This document shows, one piece after another, positions 12,050-23,859 of a stretch of 64,000 bases of DNA. Within the stretch, counting starts at the first letter, position 1, and every line of letters starts with the position of its first letter. The translations under genes and the position numbers were made by a program. Below the pieces are notes generated by a model, which saw only the letters and a program-made list of their open reading frames with translations, ran no database searches and was not told where the DNA came from. Origin of the DNA: Larix kaempferi (taxonomy: Eukaryota > Streptophyta > Pinopsida > Pinales > Pinaceae); the NCBI GenBank assembly GCA_027924585.1, contig BSBM01000865.1:3348001-3412000 (forward strand), read 5' to 3'.

Positions 12050-12960
12050 GAGGAGGTATGGTGTGTTGGATGTATGACATGAGGCCATCATGCTCTTGAA
12101 TGTCTAAGGCTAATAGGGGCACTTGTGCCTAATCCTCCTATGGGACTAGGCCCAACGAGACCTTATGAAAGTATTGCAGAAGTTGGTGCTCATAATAATT
12201 GCCATGTTCCAAGACAATGTTTTACTTGTTCGCAACCAAACAAATACTGGGAAATATGTAAAATGTATGGACACTCCCATCGACAATGCCCCATCCTTGA
12301 GAAATATTCTGTCATGAATAATGTTCAATGTGAGTTTTGTGGGTCTACTAATCTCATCATAGATAAATGCAGATCCTGGGAGCATTGCTAGATAGGTTGG
12401 ATCATTCTGCATACCGAATGCTTGATATTCTCCTCCTTAGGGAGGAATAGGGAGGGGGAGGACCGGGCCAAGGAGGTGATTATTGAGTTGCTCAATCTGG
12501 AATTCAAAGAGGAGTAATCCGATGTTATAATTGTAACGAAATTGGACATGTATCCAGGGACTGTCCATTACCTTGACGACTATGGTGTTCTTATTGACAG
12601 ATAAAGACACACGACATTGAATATTTCTCAGATTTAATTGTGAAATGGGAAGAAATATTCCTCTATCACGAATAATTTTCAATATGAGTTTTGTGGGTCT
12701 ACTACTCTCATCACAGATAAATGAAAATCCCTGGATGCATTGGTGGATATGTTGAATCATTTGCATACCGAGTGTTTGATGTTCTCCTCCTTAGGGAGCG
12801 GGGGGAGGGGGAGGACCGGGCCAAGGATGCGATTATCGATGTGGTCAATCTATAGTATGAAGAGGAGTAATCCGATGTTATAATTGTAACACAATTGGAC
12901 ATGTATCTAGGGATTGTCCATTACCTTGATGACTGTGGTGTTCTTATTTCTAGATGAACA
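12050..12960 (+). pseudogene. G1 gag zinc-knuckle region, several CCHC motifs
   Basis: Successive knuckle-like motifs are visible. Near 12060 there is W-C-V-G-C with H-H-A-L-E-C. In 12125-12391 come CFTCSQPNKYWEIC, GHSHRQCPIL and CEFCGSTNLIIDKC. Near 12512, CYNCNEIGHVSRDCPLP is an intact CX2CX4HX4C; a second copy near 12866 reads CYNCNTIGHVSRDCPLP with small changes. CCHC knuckles bind packaged RNA. The number of knuckles is higher than the one or two usual in gypsy gag, partly because of a tandem duplication. Stops separate the motifs. Confidence 0.7.
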
Positions 12961-13017
12961 CACATGACAATAAATATTGCTAAGAATTAATTGGGAAATG
13001 GGAAGAATGGATGTGGA
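12310..13017 (+). repeat. 354-bp tandem duplication in the G1 knuckle region
   Basis: TGAGTTTTGTGGGTCTACTA occurs at 12331 and, with one or two changes, at 12685, an offset of 354 bp. The flanking text (TTCTCCTCCTTAGGGAG, GGGGAGGACCGGGCCAAGGA, GTTATAATTGTAAC) also repeats in order. Each unit carries one complete CYNC knuckle. The copies differ at many positions, so the duplication is old. Confidence 0.85.
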
Positions 13018-13269
13018 ACCGAACAACTAACTTAATCAATTCATAGCCATGGGATGTTGACAAGATGACTAGGACTACAATTAATTGTGTCACTTGTGGA
13101 GGAGATCAGGCAATTCTCCCCTAACGTACTAAAATTCGAATGAGTTGACTCGAAAGCACCCTAGTTTGATCTAGCCCAGTAGAGAGGAATTTTCATAGGG
13201 GCCCGTGAGATGTTTCACTAGATGATTTTTCCTCCTTCTCCATCAATTTTGGAAGAAATAAGATTTCAA

Positions 13270-13910
13270 AACATAGGATCAAAGGTACATTTTTCGAGTT
13301 AGAAAAATTAGTAGACAATGAACCTTCCGGTACATCTTATAAACTTATTAGTCTTTGGTTCAATATGTTGGCTGATATTTGGGATAAAAAAGACCTAACT
13401 CAGAAGTTGCAGAATACTCTTAAAATATTTGGGGGAGGGATAGAGGAGAATGGTCTGATCTCAACTAATCTCCCTAAAAGAAAGAGTAACATCATAAGGC
13501 GACAAAAGAAAATAACTCAGAAGGAAGTTGAATTAGATATGCATGAAGATGGATATGATATTAAGGATGTCATGTTGGATTTGGGTCGGATGTTAATATC
13601 CTTCCTAAGAAATAATGGGAAGCTATGGTAATCCCTTCATTGGTTGATTCTCATATCCAATTGTGTATGGAAAACCAATATCATATCTTTCTATTGGAAG
13701 GATGGAGAATGTGGAGGTTGATTTAGTCGGGGTAAAAACCTCTTCCAACTTTGAAGTGATTGAAATAATGGACAAAAAAGACCCTTATCCGACATTGTTA
13801 GGTATAGAATGGGACTATGAGAACTACCCTATCATTAATTTTAAAAATGATACTATGATATTTGAAGTTGATGGAACGCGAGTCACCCAACCTTTGGACC
13901 CATACTAGGG
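13270..13910 (+). pseudogene. G1 aspartic protease region
   Basis: Around 13576-13610 the frames give a D-L-G...S-D-V-N-I-L-P-K-K series, corresponding to the retropepsin active-site stretch with DLG in place of DSG, followed by a stop and frameshift. The next block (13663-13908) reads IGRMENVEVDLVGVKTSSN, FEVIEIMDKKDPYPTLLGIE and a closing TRVTQPLDPY. This matches the C-terminal half of a plant gypsy protease group. The protein would cleave Gag-Pol. This copy is broken by at least one shift and one stop. Confidence 0.7.
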
Positions 13911-13959
13911 ACCTTGCTATACCAACCTTGTTAATGAAACTATATACCAACCTTGTTAA

Positions 13960-14400
13960 TGAAACTATGGAGCAGGATGTTTTAGATCAAATATACAACC
14001 TTATAATAGGACAAATGAATGATTATGTTAACCCCAAAACAAATGGTTCAGTAAGTTATAGGAGCATTCATTCATTTGAAAATGATTCAGAGGAGGATTT
14101 GAATGAATGGAAGAATAGAAGGCATGGAATCTCATCTCGACATTGTGCAACTATTAAATATGTCAGATGAATTGGGGTTGAGGTTCCAAGCCCTCCAATT
14201 TATGATAGGCTTTCAGAACTGAGAGAATTTTTTATAGAACTAAGTAGTAGATTCTCAGATGAACGTAGGATCCTTGTAATGGTTTTTTCATTCTTAGGAA
14301 CTACCGAAAGATGGTGGGGCACTAATAAGGAAAAATTTCACTACTGGTCGTTGGTGCAGACACTATGATCCACATGTTTGTTTCCTTGACTAACTATGAA
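13960..14400 (+). pseudogene. G1 second gag-like block between protease and RT
   Basis: After the protease, one frame reads EQDVLDQIYNLI, NDYVNPKTNGSVSYRSIHSF and SSRHCATIKYVR. A second frame continues with VPSPPIYDRLSELREFF and GTTERWWGTNKEKF. The P-P-x-(Y/F)...F...W-W layout resembles the start of a retrotransposon gag (capsid) domain, placed here downstream of the protease. I recall similar architecture in some plant gypsy polyproteins, but I cannot verify the family without a search. Stops are present at 14168 and beyond. Confidence 0.5.
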
Positions 14401-14939
14401 TGTTTGAATACTTTGAGTAACACACCTTAGGAGTCTCTGAACATGGATATTTATAACAAAGACTCTAATCCTTTTCTCTTTATGGAACATTGTGCACAAC
14501 ACTAGGAAGGAGAGGGACTACCATCCGATATTTGGGTCCATAATTTATCCATCATATAAGTCTCATATCCCGAGCATGGTACTTACTTGAGGAAACCCAA
14601 AGACAAATCAGGGATTTGAAAACTTTGCAGAATCAATTTTGTGAAGATTTTTATTTTGTTGGAAAGTATGAACTTATTACTAGTGCTCTAAAGTTGGTTA
14701 AATAATCCATTTTCACTGAAAAAATGCGGAATGAAAGGAATCCACATGCTTTTCCTTTTTAGTAGGAATTGTTTCATCTACAATTCCTAGTTATTAGACA
14801 GAAGTGCCTCTCTACTGCAGAAATATTAATTGATATGGTCCTAATCTAGATGAGATGGAATGCTTGGGGCATTTATCATTTAGAGAAACTGAGGGTTCTA
14901 GATAATCCAAGAGAAGAAGCAAGAATCTACGAATATTTC

Positions 14940-15920
14940 TTTTGCAAAACCCCCAAAGTTGCGGAAAATTAATATTGGGATAGACAACAAGCCTAAAATG
15001 GCCTCTATAGGTGATTATTGGGATGATCAAATCGTTTTTGAGATTGTTTATCTTTTGAAGGAATACAAGGAATTATTTCTATAGATATTTACTGACCTAA
15101 AAGGGATCCAAGGAGACTTGGGGGAAAATAAAGATTACCCTTAAAATTGATGCTAATCCTATCAAGCATCATCCTTAATGGCTCAACCATCACGTTAAAG
15201 AAAAGTTGAAAAAGGAGAACAACCACATGTTAGTTGTTGTTCTGATTTTTTTAGTCCACAAAGCATATTGGATTAGTCCCATAGTAGTTCAAAGAAAAAA
15301 TGATATAGATGACCAGAGTGTGTGTTGATTACCACAACCTTAATTCAACTTGTGTCTATGATACCTTCCCTACTCCATTCAGTGATGAGGTGTTGGAACA
15401 GGTGGTGGGGATGGAGGCGTATTCTTTTACCTATGGATTTTCAGGGTACCATCAAATAAGAATGGGGTTCCTTTTCCTACAATGTCATTCCCTTTGGCCT
15501 CAAGAATGCTCCTTCTATTTTCTCTAGGATTGTGATTGTTGGTTTATGAGAATTCATCCACGAGTTCCTAGAAGTATACATGGATGATTGGACTGTATTC
15601 AACCTTTTGAAAGAACATGTTAGTCTATTAAGTCTATGTTTGAAATATGCAGACAAATTCAATTATCACTTAACATGAAGAAATGTATTTTTTGTGTTCC
15701 TTCGAGAAAATTTTTGGGTCATATTGTGTGCCACAAAGGAATCTTAGTGGATCTTGCGAATATTGCAGTAATTAGTAATCTTCCTCCTCCCATATTTTTT
15801 TGGCAGTCGCATTCTACTCTAGGAAATATTGGGTACTATCGAAGATTTATCCACAACTACGCCGCAATCACATTCCCATTGGAACGAATTTTAAATAAGT
15901 TTGAAGTATTTGTTTAAAGG
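14940..15920 (+). pseudogene. G1 reverse transcriptase
   Basis: Motifs in order are KPPKLRKINIGIDNKPK, GDYWDDQIVFEIVYLLKEYK, WISPIVVQRKNDID, RVCVDYHNLNST, YSFTYGFSGYHQIRM, VIPFGLKNAPSIFSRIV, VYMDDWTVFNLL, the tether NIAVISNLPPPI, and GNIGYYRRFIHNYAAIT. The polymerase core YMDD is present. The set defines a Ty3/gypsy RT. Frames change several times (for example near 15300, 15470 and 15640), and stops lie between blocks, so it cannot be active. Confidence 0.85.
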
Positions 15921-16345
15921 ACTGCAGAATGCGATAAAGATTTTGCACTACTCAAAGAAAAGATGATAACTGCTCATGTCCTTGCTTTTCCTAATTGGAA
16001 CTTAGATTTTCATGTAAATGTGGATGCTTCAGGTATTGCTTTGGAATTTGTTCTTATGCAAATGAGGGAAGGCGATTTTCATCATCCGATTTATTATGTC
16101 AGTTGCAAGTTAACTAAGGCTGAACACAACTATACTATTACTGAATGAGAAGGGTTAGCAATGGTTTAATGCATTGCATAAGTTCCACCACTATCTGTTG
16201 GGAGTTTATTTCAATTTTTTCTTACAGATCACTCTTCTTTAAAGTATTTGGTGAATAAACCTGTTTTAGAAGGACACATTTGCAGGTGGTTAATTAAATT
16301 CGAAGTGAATTCCCTTCCTCCTTGAACTGTGCATGTAGTATTATG
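15920..16345 (+). pseudogene. G1 RNase H
   Basis: The main frame reads LAFPNWNLDFHVNVDASGIA, then YYVSCKLTKAEHNYTITE, a stop at 16146, and in the next frame TDHSSLKYLVNKPVLEGHIC with RWLIKFEV. D-A-S, E and the T-D-H-S series are the gypsy RNase H landmarks. It would remove the RNA strand after reverse transcription. The region ends close to the point where similarity to any retroelement protein is lost. Confidence 0.8.
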
Positions 16346-16400
16346 AGGAAGAAACAAGCTACCTTATTCCTTTCTTCATTTCCTCAGCTTGGAAGAGTGG

Positions 16401-17048
16401 ATCATCACTAGGTGGCATGTGAGAACTTTGTAAGGAGATGGAGAGGTTCAAATTTCAATCTGAAATGATGGTTGCGAGTCGTGTTGTCATGGTATGCTTA
16501 TGGTTTATTATGATGACACATTCATATCTCTTTCATTGGCCCTTTTTTATTTGACAACTTGACTTCTCAATTAATGTTATAACTTGCAACACATGCTCAC
16601 TTCTCACTTCATGTCATGATTTGAAACTCCTCCCCCATACCTCAAACTTTATATTGTTCCAATGGCCTCATTGGTATCAAAATAGTTGTGGATTGATAGT
16701 TTGGTATGTGGGAGTAAGTGGGTGTTTGACCACTAGAGATATTAACATCCAATTTGAATGAACATCACATAACTTAAATCAATGTGAACATAATTATACC
16801 TGATTTCTATGATTAATGAGTTGAAATGTGTTGAAGTATGGGAGAGATCAATTGATTTGCTTGTTTGTAGGATTTCCCAATTGATTCTTTGAAATGGTGC
16901 TTCGACATGGTTGCAATATGTGTAGCAAAGCCTTGGTATGTAAGAAACCCTTTGGTTGTAGCTTAGAATTATATAGTTGTTTATATTGAACATTTGGTTT
17001 TAGCTTTGGAAGTTTGTATAAGCTTGTAGGGAACCCTTAGTTGTAGGT

Positions 17049-17112
<64 letters not shown>

Positions 17113-18298
17113 GTTGTAGATCTAGATGTCTCTAGGACCATGCAAGATGGGTATACATGGTATGAATGTATGTTGAGAGAAATGGGGGAGTGTGAATAAG
17201 ATATGTAGATTGTATATTATAGAGGACAGGTTAACCAAGTGATATGTGCATGCATGGAAAATACACAAATTTGAGCAATGTTGTATGTTGTCATAATTTG
17301 TTATTGGTTATATTGCATGGACATTCATATACTTCTTGAACTAAGCCGACACTCTTTTATTTTATTGAAGTGAACTAATACTCTTTGATTTGTATGAAGT
17401 GAACCCATACTCCATGGTTGGATTGAAGTGAACTAATACTGACTAATTTATGTTGATATGCTTGAGTTTGAAAATATCACATGTACTTGGAATTTTATAC
17501 ATGCAATTTTGCATGCATTGACTCGTTGTTTAATCCTATTTTTAATATTTTCCAGTCATACTTGCACTACAATTTATGCCAATGCTTTAGAATTGATTAA
17601 GTTTCCTACATTTTTAATGAGAATACTTGTGACTATAATTTCATAATGTTGAAAAGAATAAGATAATTCAATTTAAACTTACATGGTGCCAATGGAAAAA
17701 GATGGATATTTTAGTTGATCTTTTCTAGCCTTGTTGTATTTTGATTCCCTTCTTAACATTAGTTCTTGAATCTCATACCATGGACATTTTTTTGTTTGGA
17801 TTAATACAAATTCTTATCCAAAATAATTGTATTGTTTCCATTCAATATATATGCAATGCATAATCACTCTCATAGTTTGATGTAGATGATAATCATTGAG
17901 AATAGTACTAATGAAGATAGATAGTTTGATATACTAAAGAAGGATTGCTAATTCTAATGAAGAGTATGTTGCTTGGTATATGCCTTGTCATGATATTAAG
18001 ATGAATTATTTTCTCCATGCTTGAATCTTTGAACCTTTGAAACTTGTATATAATATTTTTAAAAGAGAATTAGCAAGGCATATCATAAATCAATTTTGTT
18101 TGTTTGTTTTTTTATTTAAAGCAAGAGTTTTGTTCCTAGTTTTCACTTTTTTTCTACCTCATGGTTCTATATAGAGGATTTCACCATGAGGACACACCTT
18201 TTATTATTATTATTGTTTATAGATAAAGACTTACCTCAAGAGAGGTTTTCAAGCCAAGATCTACACTAGATACTTAAGGAGAGGTTTTCATCATTGAA

Positions 18299-18301
<3 letters not shown>
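16401..18301. other. Unassigned DNA between G1 and G2
   Basis: No gene, LTR pair or conserved domain is visible. Frames are all under about 85 codons. I searched it by eye for the continuation of G1 integrase, of the G3 integrase C-terminus, and for a second G3 LTR, and found none. An (AT)n tract at 17051 and a CT tract at the right edge are listed separately. Confidence 0.5.
17051..17106. repeat. (AT)28 microsatellite
   Basis: Fifty-six bases of uninterrupted AT repeat. A perfect tract of this length is likely length-polymorphic. Confidence 0.95.

Positions 18302-18343
<42 letters not shown>
18302..18343. repeat. (CT)n microsatellite at the left edge of G2
   Basis: About 20 uninterrupted TC units end at the first bases of the left LTR of G2. 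A matching tract lies at the right edge of the element (29273). Long RERERE-type frames across it on the minus strand are artefacts of the repeat. Confidence 0.95.
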
Positions 18344-18345
<2 letters not shown>

Positions 18346-18956
18346 ACCCAGATTTATGTGAGAATGAAATGAAAGAGCATATATACAACCGAATACACAT
18401 ATATAATGTAGGAAATGGAGTGATACAATCAATCCAAATTCTATTAACTGAATAAAATAGAGCAGACTGTAAAATAAAGCATCTAGAATGGTGGTAGCTT
18501 TATCTATGAGAAGAGATGTGGCAGCTAAGCTCATTCATCACAAACTAATCACAAAAGGGGGCTGAAGGGCCTTTTTATCATAAATATGAGGGAAAAAACC
18601 ATAAAAATAAAAAAACCTAACCCTAGGAGATGAACCGTAAATTTTTTTGCGGGCCCCAAGGTGGTTACTTGAGGTGTCAACTTCTCAAGGGCATAAATTT
18701 TGCATACGATCTATGTTTAGGGTGCTCGGTATCCAATTGGAAAGGTCTAGCCGAGAATTACATATTTTTCCCCTCCATTCCTACCTATGGATACAACTGG
18801 ACCACTGTATCACTAGTAAAACATTTTTAGGGGCTCAAAACGACCCCACAATTTTTGGACATGAAAATCCATAAAAAGACTGTCAAACTGCCAAACTAGA
18901 AAAGTTGTTTTGAGACAGTGGAATATGTGGGTTGATACCGATATCCATTTGTATCA
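18344..18956 (-). mobile_element. 3' LTR of G2
   Basis: It aligns with 23590-23859 joined to 28923-29271. Shared landmarks are ATTTATGTGAGAA, AGAATGGTGGTAGC, GAAGAGATGTGGC, CCTAACCCTAGGAGATGAA, GGCATAAATTTTGCATACGA and GGAAAAGTTGTTTTGAG. On the minus strand it starts TGATACAAAT right after the polypurine tract. The left terminus (TGACCCAG) corresponds to TGATTAGG in the other copy. Confidence 0.85.
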
Positions 18957-18969
18957 TTCCTCCCACCTT
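18957..18969 (-). other. Polypurine tract of G2
   Basis: On the minus strand AAGGTGGGAGGAA directly precedes the 3' LTR start TGATACAAAT. This is the expected plus-strand primer for reverse transcription. Confidence 0.75.
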
Positions 18970-19049
18970 ATGAAGAAACGATGTCCATTTCTTTAAGTTC
19001 CCTCATCAGATGGGGAAAAGTTTACTGAATTTGAATCCTGGTGAACCAC

Positions 19050-20480
19050 TTTCCTTGGTGAAGAAACTGCCTGGATTCGATGACCCAATAGAGTCGAACA
19101 TGTTGTTGGCGAGTTCCCTTCACTTGTGTATACATGAACTTATCAACTGTATCCTACTCCAAACAATTAATGTTGATTTATGATGGTTCCAACTACTCTT
19201 CCACTTTTAATGTGTCCAACAATAGTGGAAAATATGGGTGAAGGAGCTCCACATTAAATACTGGGTGCAGGCCAAGAAAGGGAGGAATGCTTAATTTGAA
19301 GGAATTCTCACCAACTTCCTTGGTGATGGTGTATGACCCATATCGAAGTGGAAAAATATTTTTATGGGGTCCCGTAAGCTATTATTTTTGCAAATGCAAC
19401 CAAACCTTATCACCGACCTGTAATTTGTGCAAAAATCGATAATGGTCATGTCGTTGCTTGTACTTGTCATTCGATTTATCTAGAATTCCATGGACTTGCT
19501 AATGGATGTGTTGAATCCTTTCAATAAATAGAGTGGCCTTGTATGCCTCAGTGTGAGCATGAGAATATTCCTCCTATGTTGAGGAAATTGGTAGAGCTAC
19601 ATCAATTGGGGGTTGTGTCTAGTATATCTATGAAGGGTTGTGTCCAATAGAGCTATGAAGGGATCTATTGTAGCTATGTTGAATATATGTAATACTCTCA
19701 TCACATGTGTGAGGATGTTTCGAATTGTACATCCTTAGAATATGCACAATCATCCTATTGACCACCTCTTTTTGTCCATTAGTTTGGGAGTGGAAGGTAG
19801 TCGATTGGGTGTGTTTGGTGTCCATTAGTGACCATAGGATAGACCAGAATGTGCCCAAGAATATGTTGTACCAATTTGATATGATAGTCTATGGTTGCTC
19901 GAAATGGACCCAAACACGTTCAAAGAAGAGACTAGCAGTGGCTTAGGCGATGATGTTCTTCTTGCAAGTTGTCAGAATGGCCATCTTAGAGAAGCCAAAA
20001 ATGACCACAAACAAACACTCATTACCATGCTTTGTTGAAGGTATTCCTAACATGTAGTCCATGGAGACAGATTCCCAAGTCCCATTAGGCATAGGAAAAG
20101 GGGTGTATATCCCTTGCTTCTTAATGGAAGGTTTTGCGATGGCACATGTAGTGCATGATTTGGCATACCTGTCGATGCCTTGTCAGAGATTAGACCAATA
20201 AAAATACTTCTACAACACCACTACTTTCTTTTCTATGCCAAAGTGACCTGCAACCCAACTGTAATGCGCTTCCCAAATCAGCTTTGCACACTCGCTTGAA
20301 GGAACATAGAGGTGGCCCAAGTGGCATAACAATCCTTCCTCAAGATGAAAGTTTGCCACTAGTGTGCCTACACATAATGCTCTATAGGTGGAATAAAACT
20401 TGGGATCACTTTCATATAGTTGAGACCACCCAGAGGTATCATGGCCACAAGAGTTGAGCATTGTGGTTAAGGCTACCACT
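19050..20480 (-). pseudogene. G2 integrase
   Basis: Reading the minus strand leftward from about 20480, an H-H-C-C region is visible (LYVPSSECAKLIWEAHYS, GHFGIEKK, then CTTCAIAKP). A core follows with SMDYMLGIP and FGFSKMAIL, and then HSQTNGQKEVVNRMIVHIL, where E is the last catalytic residue, and SYNRSLHSSIGHNPS. This is a gypsy integrase, which inserts the cDNA into chromosomal DNA. Stops and shifts lie between blocks (for example near 19858 and 20208). The C-terminal part is poorly preserved. Confidence 0.8.
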
Positions 20481-21620
20481 GGAGGTCGATTGAGGCAATC
20501 GATGACTCGATTGGTTCTGCCATTCTTATACTTGATGTTCAGGTGGATTTTTTGCAAGTACATGGACCATTTTTTGTGGTGATCATTATGTAACTTCCTT
20601 TATCTTTGCATGAACTATAGGGGCTTGTGATCACTGTGGATGTCCATCTCTTTTCCGAGAATGTAGTGCTTCCATTGGTGGCAAGCTTGGACAATGGAAT
20701 ACATTTCCTTTTCATATTTTGGGTTTTTGCGGACTGTATCTAAGAGCATATCACTATGATATGCCACTAGATAGCCATTTTGAGTGAGGATTGCAACAAT
20801 AGCATAGTCTGAATCATCCGTCTCAATTTCAAAGGGCTATTGCAGATCTGGTAAAGTAAGGACGGGTGTCGAACATAAGTGTTGCTTTAACTCCTCAAAT
20901 GCTTTCTATTGTGACTTGGCCCAAACAAAATTAGCCTTAGGTCCAACTTTGGTCACTTGTATAAGGGCCCAAGAAATGTGAGAGAAGTCCAACACAAACC
21001 TACCATAGAAGTTGGCAAGGCCTAGGAAGCTACGAAGCTTTGTGAGAGTTGTTAGGGTTGGACCATTCGAAAAGGGCTTGGATCTTGGATGGATCCACAT
21101 GCACACCATAGTCATCGACAATGTATCCCAGATATTGAATTCTCTACATTCCAAATGAGCACTTCTCTAGATTGGTGTATAACTTGTGTTGTCGCAGGGT
21201 GCTAAGGACCTGTTGAATATGCTGCAAAAGTTATTCCCACATTCTACTGTAGACGAGGATGTCATCTAGATATATGACCACAAACGAATTAGTGAATGAC
21301 CGGAGAATATAATCCATCATCCTTATAAAATTCGTTGGATCATTAGTTAAGCCGAAAGGCATGACCAACCACTTGAAAAGGCCTTCCTGAGATTTGAAGG
21401 AAATATTCCAAACATCGGTCGGATCAATTGGTACTTGATGGTATCTAGACTTCATATCAATCTTACTAAAATATTTGGCACCCTTGAGTTGGTCAAGAAG
21501 GTCATCGATCCAAGGAATGGGATACTAATTCCAGACTGTGATTTTTTTTAGAGCTCTGTAATCAATACAGAGTCACCAAGTCCCATATTTCTTCTGCACC
21601 AACACAATTGGGCTCCCGTA
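20480..21620 (-). pseudogene. G2 reverse transcriptase and RNase H
   Basis: Minus-strand motifs are KSRYHQVPIDPTDVWNISF, LVMPFGLTNDPTNFIRMMD, VVIYLDDILVYSR (intact YLDD catalytic pair), then the connecting TLTKLRSFLGLANFYGRFVL and ALIQVTKVGPKANFVW. The RNase H part (about 20880-20500) has FEIETDDSDYAI, HSDHKPL and NRVIDCLNRPP. Together they form a gypsy RT-RNase H. Frame breaks occur near 21154-21230 and 20900. Confidence 0.85.
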
Positions 21621-21949
21621 AGGTGAGGAGCTCGATCGGGTGTGCCCATTTTGAATAAATTCTTGAATATGTTGCTTGATTTCTTCATTTTCCATGAGGG
21701 AAATTCTTATATGCTGATCCATTATGTAGAGACTCCCCGGGTATCAAATCAATTGAGTGCTTGAATTGGTATTGTAATGGCACCTTGGAATGTATGGTGA
21801 AGATGTCTTTGTGTGCTTCCACAATCTTGTCCACCTACTTTTGCTGAGTAGAGAGACATTGTGTGGAGGAAGTGGATGATGTTGTGATATTTCGTTCTCC
21901 TTCAGAGTGAATCATGGAGAGTAGAAATTTACCATTTTGGGGGATTACC

Positions 21950-22500
21950 TTCCCACACTACTTAGCTATGATGAGAGACACTACAGTAGTGGGAAATGCC
22001 TTTGGTATCTTGTAGAGTTGTTTTCGCAAAGTAATAATGACATTATAATGTCTAGATTCATACACATGATTATGCTTCCACATATATGGTTGTCCTAAAA
22101 GAACATCACAAAATTTGAGTGGGGAAACATCGCACATTACCTCATCTTTCAAGGGATTGATGCCGTAAGGTAGGTGACATTGTTGACTGATGAAGATGTC
22201 CCGTCTCTAGATAAGCCACCCAATGTTGTAGGGTTGCGGGTGTGGTGTTGTTGGAAACCTCAACTGTTTCATGACCTCTGTTGAAATCAATTTATTTTGG
22301 TTTCCAATATCAATTGTTAAATGTAGTGAAGTCCATTTACCCAAATCTGTGAGTGGAAGAGGTGCTCACCTTCCTCTAGCTCCTCTGGATCAACGATATG
22401 GATCTTTGTGGTAGTGATGGTGACGCTGGGTTCTACATCAATGACCCACTTCCTCCTATTTGCAACCATGAACCTGGGTTCTAACTTAGAGTCAAAATGG
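21950..22500 (-). pseudogene. G2 protease region
   Basis: The clearest part on the minus strand reads KDEVMCDVSPLKFCDVLLGQ, PYMWKHNHVYESR, VIITLRKQLYKIP and VVSLIIAK. The C-D-V-S-P-L...D-V-L-L-G-Q-P series is characteristic of the C-terminal half of retropepsins in this gypsy group. I could not locate an intact D-S/T-G triad upstream, so the N-terminal half is badly decayed. It lies between gag and RT, as expected. Confidence 0.6.
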
Positions 22501-23400
22501 GATCTGACTCTAAATATTTGATCTCATCCACTAATGACAACTTTGATTGATATTCATCAATGTTTTGCTAAGGACTCTTATGAAACTCACACCATTTCCC
22601 AGTGTCCTTCTTTGCCTTTTCATTACCCTTCTTTTCATGTGGTTTGGAATAGTTTTCCTAGGGCTGGTTGTACTTACTATGTCCTTTTTTCTATGAGCTA
22701 TGTTTAACCTTGCCTTGCTTCTATAGCTGATTTGTAGGCCCAAACTCTCAGTTGTTCTTCTACTTGAATTTTTGCTTGATTTTGACAGCATATCAATAAG
22801 CGACTCCTAGTGAAAATATGTCCAGAAACTCCATTTCAATTTGGATGTACCTATGTATTCCCCCACATTATTTTAGAACCATATTCCACTCAAAGTCTTT
22901 GATACACACAAATTGGTGCACAAGGTATGGAAGGTATTTGTTAACTCCAACACTGTTTGGTCCCTCTATTGAAGCAGTGTGGTCTGTCTCGTGTACTGGT
23001 CATCATAGTTTTCCATAGGGTAATATTGTTCCTTAATGACATCTATAAAAGAGGCCCAAGTGGGATCGAACTCAACATTTTAGACTCCTCTATTGAGTTT
23101 TTCTCACAATAATTTTTCCACCAATTTTTGACATGGGGTTTGCCTTGAAGAGTGCAAATGTGATCTTTTCCCTGTCGAAAAAATGGTGGACAGAGAAATA
23201 CCCTTCTAGAAGATTCAACCATTTATCTAGGGCATCAAAATTGATCTATCCTTCAAACAAAGGAATACCAAAGTTAAGTTGTACCTTGAAGGGCATGGCT
23301 CTTCCGAAGTGACTACTTGATGATCCCTCCATTTCTACTGGCATCTGTCGAAGGATCCAGGTGAAATTTTGTATCATCTCATTCCTTTGTTGTGTGAGGG
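22500..23400 (-). pseudogene. G2 gag
   Basis: On the minus strand a GKWCEFHKSP-like segment near 22590 matches the C-x2-H module found in gag of this gypsy group. Upstream (22900-23340) the frames give capsid-like blocks with YYPMENYDDQYTR and FHTLCTNLCIKDFEW. The region sits between the primer site and protease and is broken by stops and shifts. It would encode the capsid protein. Confidence 0.6.
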
Positions 23401-23576
23401 ATTCCTCAACAATATCTTGATAAGATCTCCTACTCCTTTGTTTCTCTTTTCCTCAACCATGGGAGGTGGTTTGGGCCACCAAGGGTGGGTTTCCCATGCT
23501 CGACTAGTTCAAAACCCAACTCTTAACATTCATATCTCATTGGGGACATGCATTGGGAGACAATAAAGAGAAGATT

Positions 23577-23588
23577 GCTCTGATACCA
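23577..23588 (-). other. Primer-binding site of G2 (initiator tRNA-Met)
   Basis: The minus strand reads TGGTATCAGAGC one base inside the end of the 5' LTR. This is complementary to the 3' end of plant initiator tRNA-Met and fixes the LTR border at 23590. Confidence 0.85.
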
Positions 23589-23589
23589 T

Positions 23590-23859
23590 TGATTAGGATT
23601 TATGTGAGAACAAAATGAAAGAGCATATATACAACCACATACATAGATATAATGCAGGAAACATAGTGATATAGTAAACCCAAATTCTATTAACTGAATA
23701 AAATAGAACATACTATAAAATAAATAAGCTAGAATGGTGGTAGCTTTATCTATGAGAAGAGATGTGGCGGCTACTCTCATTCATCAAAAGTTGATTACAA
23801 AAGGAGGCTTAAGGGCATTTTTATCATAAACATGAGGGAAAAAACATTAAAAATCAAAA
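23590..23859 (-). mobile_element. G2 5' LTR, inner part
   Basis: Aligns with 18344-18605 of the 3' LTR. It is interrupted at 23859 by copia C1. The last five bases, CAAAA (23855-23859), are the left target-site duplication of C1. Confidence 0.9.

Larger units (their letters stand above)
9323..16400 (+). mobile_element. Decayed Ty3/gypsy element G1, missing integrase and 3' LTR
   Basis: The visible order is LTR, primer site, gag N-terminal region, capsid, several zinc knuckles, protease, a second gag-like block, RT and RNase H, all on the plus strand. The order PR-RT-RH with gypsy-type motifs places it in Ty3/gypsy (Metaviridae). Stops and frameshifts are frequent throughout. Similarity ends shortly after RNase H near 16400. 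No integrase motif and no second LTR follow, so the element was truncated or deleted at its 3' side. It begins exactly where repeat R2 stops being alignable, suggesting insertion into or next to R2. Confidence 0.8.

Noticed and set aside
16401-18301. Missing 3' LTR of G3 or 3' half of G1
   Set aside because: Searched by eye for the G3 LTR start (TGTGGGGTAACA), a W-L-G-P-Y integrase segment and the G1 LTR start (TGTTGGCACG). None was found.
18274-18534. Frame with an Arg-Glu dipeptide run
   Set aside because: It is the GA microsatellite read through into the G2 LTR.
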